From Burkholderiales bacterium (GTDB lineage Bacteria; Pseudomonadota; Gammaproteobacteria; Burkholderiales; Usitatibacteraceae), in the NCBI GenBank assembly GCA_017880705.1, contig JADGRS010000031.1, positions 1 through 14,305 on the forward strand: 14,305 nt of DNA, given 5' to 3'. This document shows, piece after piece, positions 13,005-14,305 of the stretch (its first letter is position 1; every line of letters starts with the position of its first letter). The notes beneath the pieces were generated by a model. The model worked only from the letters and a program-made list of their open reading frames with translations. It searched no databases and was not told where the DNA came from. A program made the translations under genes and the position numbers.

Positions 13005-13502
13005 CTAATGACGCTCGGTCCCGAACAGTTTCACCAGCGGGTAGTACAGCTTCACGATCGGCGACTTGATGACGATGTAGCTGAAGTACTTGGTGATGCC
13101 GATGTTCTTCTCGAGGATGGTCTCGATCAGCGACTGGTAGTGCGCGATCCCGCGCGTCATGAACTTGAGGAGGTAGTCGTAGCCGCCGCTGATGAGGTGG
13201 CATTCGATCACCTCGTCCACGTTGCGGATGCCGGCCTCGAAGCGGGCGAAATCCTCGAGGTGGTGGTCGGTGAGGGTGACCTGGGTAAAGACCGTCACCG
13301 TCTCGCCCAGCTTCGCGATGTCGATGTGGGCGTTGTAGCCGACGATGTAGCCCGCCTTCTCGAGGCGCTTCACGCGGATGAGGCACGGGCTCGGCGAAAG
13401 GCTCACCGCCTCGGCGAGCTCGACGTTGGTAATGCGCCCGTTCCTCTGCAGGTGCGCGAGGATGTTGATGTCGATGCGGTCGAGCTTGGTCCCGTCGGTC
13501 AT
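13005..13502 (-). CDS. Lrp/AsnC family transcriptional regulator
   Basis: A 165-residue protein from ATG 13502 (MTDGTKLDRIDINILAHLQRNGR). An in-frame ATG further upstream at 13556 is rejected because the family starts close to 'LDxIDxxIL' and because GAAGG sits ~6 nt before 13502. The N-terminal winged HTH (NVELAEAVSLSPSPCLIRVKRLEKAGYIVGY) is classic Lrp. The C-terminal RAM/ligand domain (HIDIAKLG ... FARFEAGIRNVDEVIECHLISGGYDYLLKFMTRGIAHYQSLIETILEKNIGITKYFSYIVIKS) binds amino acids or related effectors in the family and mediates octamer formation. It is divergently transcribed from the membrane acyltransferase gene, so it is a natural candidate to regulate it and itself. The specific effector is unknown. 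Confidence 0.92.
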   Translation of the reverse strand: MTDGTKLDRIDINILAHLQRNGRITNVELAEAVSLSPSPCLIRVKRLEKAGYIVGYNAHIDIAKLGETVTVFTQVTLTDHHLEDFARFEAGIRNVDEVIECHLISGGYDYLLKFMTRGIAHYQSLIETILEKNIGITKYFSYIVIKSPIVKLYYPLVKLFGTERH

Positions 13503-13584
13503 GCCGTGCCTTCGGAGTCTGGGAAAATGCTGATTCGGGTCGGCTTTTCGGCGCATTGCTGCGCGCGGGCTTGCGTAACCGGCA

Positions 13585-13607
13585 GAATAATCTGGCGCGG
13601 GTCGATT
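13585..13607. promoter_or_regulatory. Inverted repeat, candidate operator in the divergent region
   Basis: ATAATC (13585-13590) and GATTAT (13602-13607) are perfect inverted repeats spaced by 11 nt. They are A/T-rich within a G/C-rich 137-nt divergent intergenic region, between the Lrp-type gene and the membrane protein gene 32 nt downstream. Lrp-family proteins bind A/T-rich dyads beside their own gene, so this is a plausible site. Confidence 0.4.
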
Positions 13608-13639
13608 ATCTTCTGGACTCCGGGATCCCGCAAATACCC

Positions 13640-14305
13640 ATGACGACCCAGACCAGCATCGCGACGGAATCGCTTCTGCACGCAGGCGCCTCGCCGGCCG
13701 CGGGCCGCCTCGCGGTCCCGCGCTCGCGCATCGAGGTGATCGACGTCATGCGCGGCCTGGTCATGGTGATCATGCTGTTCGACCACGTCCGCGAGACCTT
13801 CTACCGGCATGTGCCGGTGACCGATCCGATGGACATCGCGAACACCGAGCCCATGTTGTACTTCACGCGGGTCGCGGCCCACTTCTGCGCGCCGATGTTC
13901 GTTTTCCTCACGGGCCTGGGCGCGTGGCTCTACGCGAATCCCTCGTCGGGGCCGCGCGATCCCTCCGGCTTCCTCATCAAGCGAGGGCTCCTTCTCATCG
14001 TCCTGGAGCTCACGCTGGTCACCTTCGCGTGGGACGGCAGGGTTCCGCCGCCGACCATCTGGCTGCAGGTGATCTGGGCGATCGGGGTCTGCATGGTCAT
14101 CCTCGGGCTCGTCCACCGGTTGCCGAAATGGATTCTCGGCACCGTCGCCTTCGCGCTGGTGTTCGGGCACAACCTGCTCACGCCGATCCATTTCCAGCCG
14201 GGCGACGCGTTCTACGTGCCCTGGACCATCCTGCACGACCGCGGCTTCCTGATCCCCGATGGACCGACGCAGCTCAAGGCGAGCTATCCGCTGATAGTCG
14301 GCATC
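13640..14305 (+). CDS. DUF1624/heparan-alpha-glucosaminide N-acetyltransferase-like membrane protein, 3' end outside window
   Basis: An open frame of 222 codons from ATG 13640 to the window end, without a stop. After a ~30-residue cytoplasmic tail comes the family signature RSRIEVIDVMRGLVMVIMLFDHVRETF (about residues 28-54; the DH pair is the conserved active-site-like histidine region of the HGSNAT/DUF1624 group). Hydrophobic helices include AAHFCAPMFVFLTGLGAWLY, GLLLIVLELTLVTFAW, WLQVIWAIGVCMVILGLV and WILGTVAFALVFGHNLL. The family consists of multi-pass inner-membrane proteins thought to transfer acyl groups across the membrane; the substrate here is unknown. Full-length members are typically near 400 residues, so about half is missing. 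It is divergent from the Lrp-type gene. The ribosome-binding site is weak. Confidence 0.85.
   Translation, partial: MTTQTSIATESLLHAGASPAAGRLAVPRSRIEVIDVMRGLVMVIMLFDHVRETFYRHVPVTDPMDIANTEPMLYFTRVAAHFCAPMFVFLTGLGAWLYANPSSGPRDPSGFLIKRGLLLIVLELTLVTFAWDGRVPPPTIWLQVIWAIGVCMVILGLVHRLPKWILGTVAFALVFGHNLLTPIHFQPGDAFYVPWTILHDRGFLIPDGPTQLKASYPLIVGI

Noticed and set aside
12918..13643. 241-residue plus-strand open frame opposite the Lrp-type gene
   Set aside because: Shadow of the Lrp-type gene; the translation is rich in D, V and H with no domain.
1..14305. CRISPR arrays, rRNA genes or riboswitches
   Set aside because: No regularly spaced repeats, rRNA-like sequence or recognisable aptamer core was seen.

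Overview
The window is GC-rich bacterial chromosome, most likely from a betaproteobacterium of Burkholderiales or Usitatibacter type. This is inferred from the gene families, the strong G/C third-position bias and the secreted proteins carrying 'DLWWN' repeats; no rRNA or other decisive marker is present. Coding density is high up to about 9.6 kb and drops in the accessory stretch that follows.

Layout. (1) 3-2619, plus strand: the 3' part of a ligase-associated Lhr-type DEXH helicase, overlapping the start of the PdeM metallophosphoesterase. These are two members of the bacterial ligase-associated DNA repair cluster; the rest should lie upstream. (2) 2624-2705: a dispersed palindromic repeat forming a long hairpin between pdeM and a convergent Nudix hydrolase gene (2705-3247, minus). 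A second, half-size copy follows rlmD at 7165-7191. (3) 3391-7165, plus: a secreted trypsin-like protease with a PPC domain and two ~115-residue C-terminal repeats, then rlmD (23S rRNA m5U1939 methyltransferase) 7 nt later. (4) 7241-7942, minus: a Bax inhibitor-1/YccA-type seven-helix membrane protein with a terminator, a good ribosome-binding site and a promoter. (5) 8076-9589, plus: two tandem paralogous Crp/Fnr-type regulators, each preceded by the same kind of dyad motif and -10 element. (6) 9705-9794: tRNA-Ser(UGA), with what looks like a decayed 5' copy just upstream.

(7) 9945-12665 is the most interesting part. Two near-identical ~90-bp sites have full integron attC architecture (R''-L''-L'-R' with one extrahelical base). 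A third, half attC lies between them. Together they delimit two apparent gene cassettes: one carries a stand-alone thiamine-diphosphate enzyme of the acetolactate-synthase superfamily, the other a small P-loop kinase with base composition unlike its neighbours. The kinase stop codon sits inside the attC R'' box, and the R' box at the cassette's 5' edge is the exact reverse complement of its own R''. No integrase gene is visible, so this looks like a CALIN (attC cluster lacking an integrase) or the edge of a larger chromosomal integron, beside a tRNA gene. (8) 12666-13004: a gene-poor stretch with a perfect nested stem-loop (12756-12808) and a six-codon ORF behind a strong Shine-Dalgarno sequence.

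(9) 13005-13502, minus: an Lrp/AsnC regulator, divergent from a DUF1624/HGSNAT-like membrane acyltransferase gene that runs off the window (13640-14305). An 11-bp-spaced inverted repeat between them is a candidate operator.

No homology search or folding program could be run. Family names rest on motifs read by eye.
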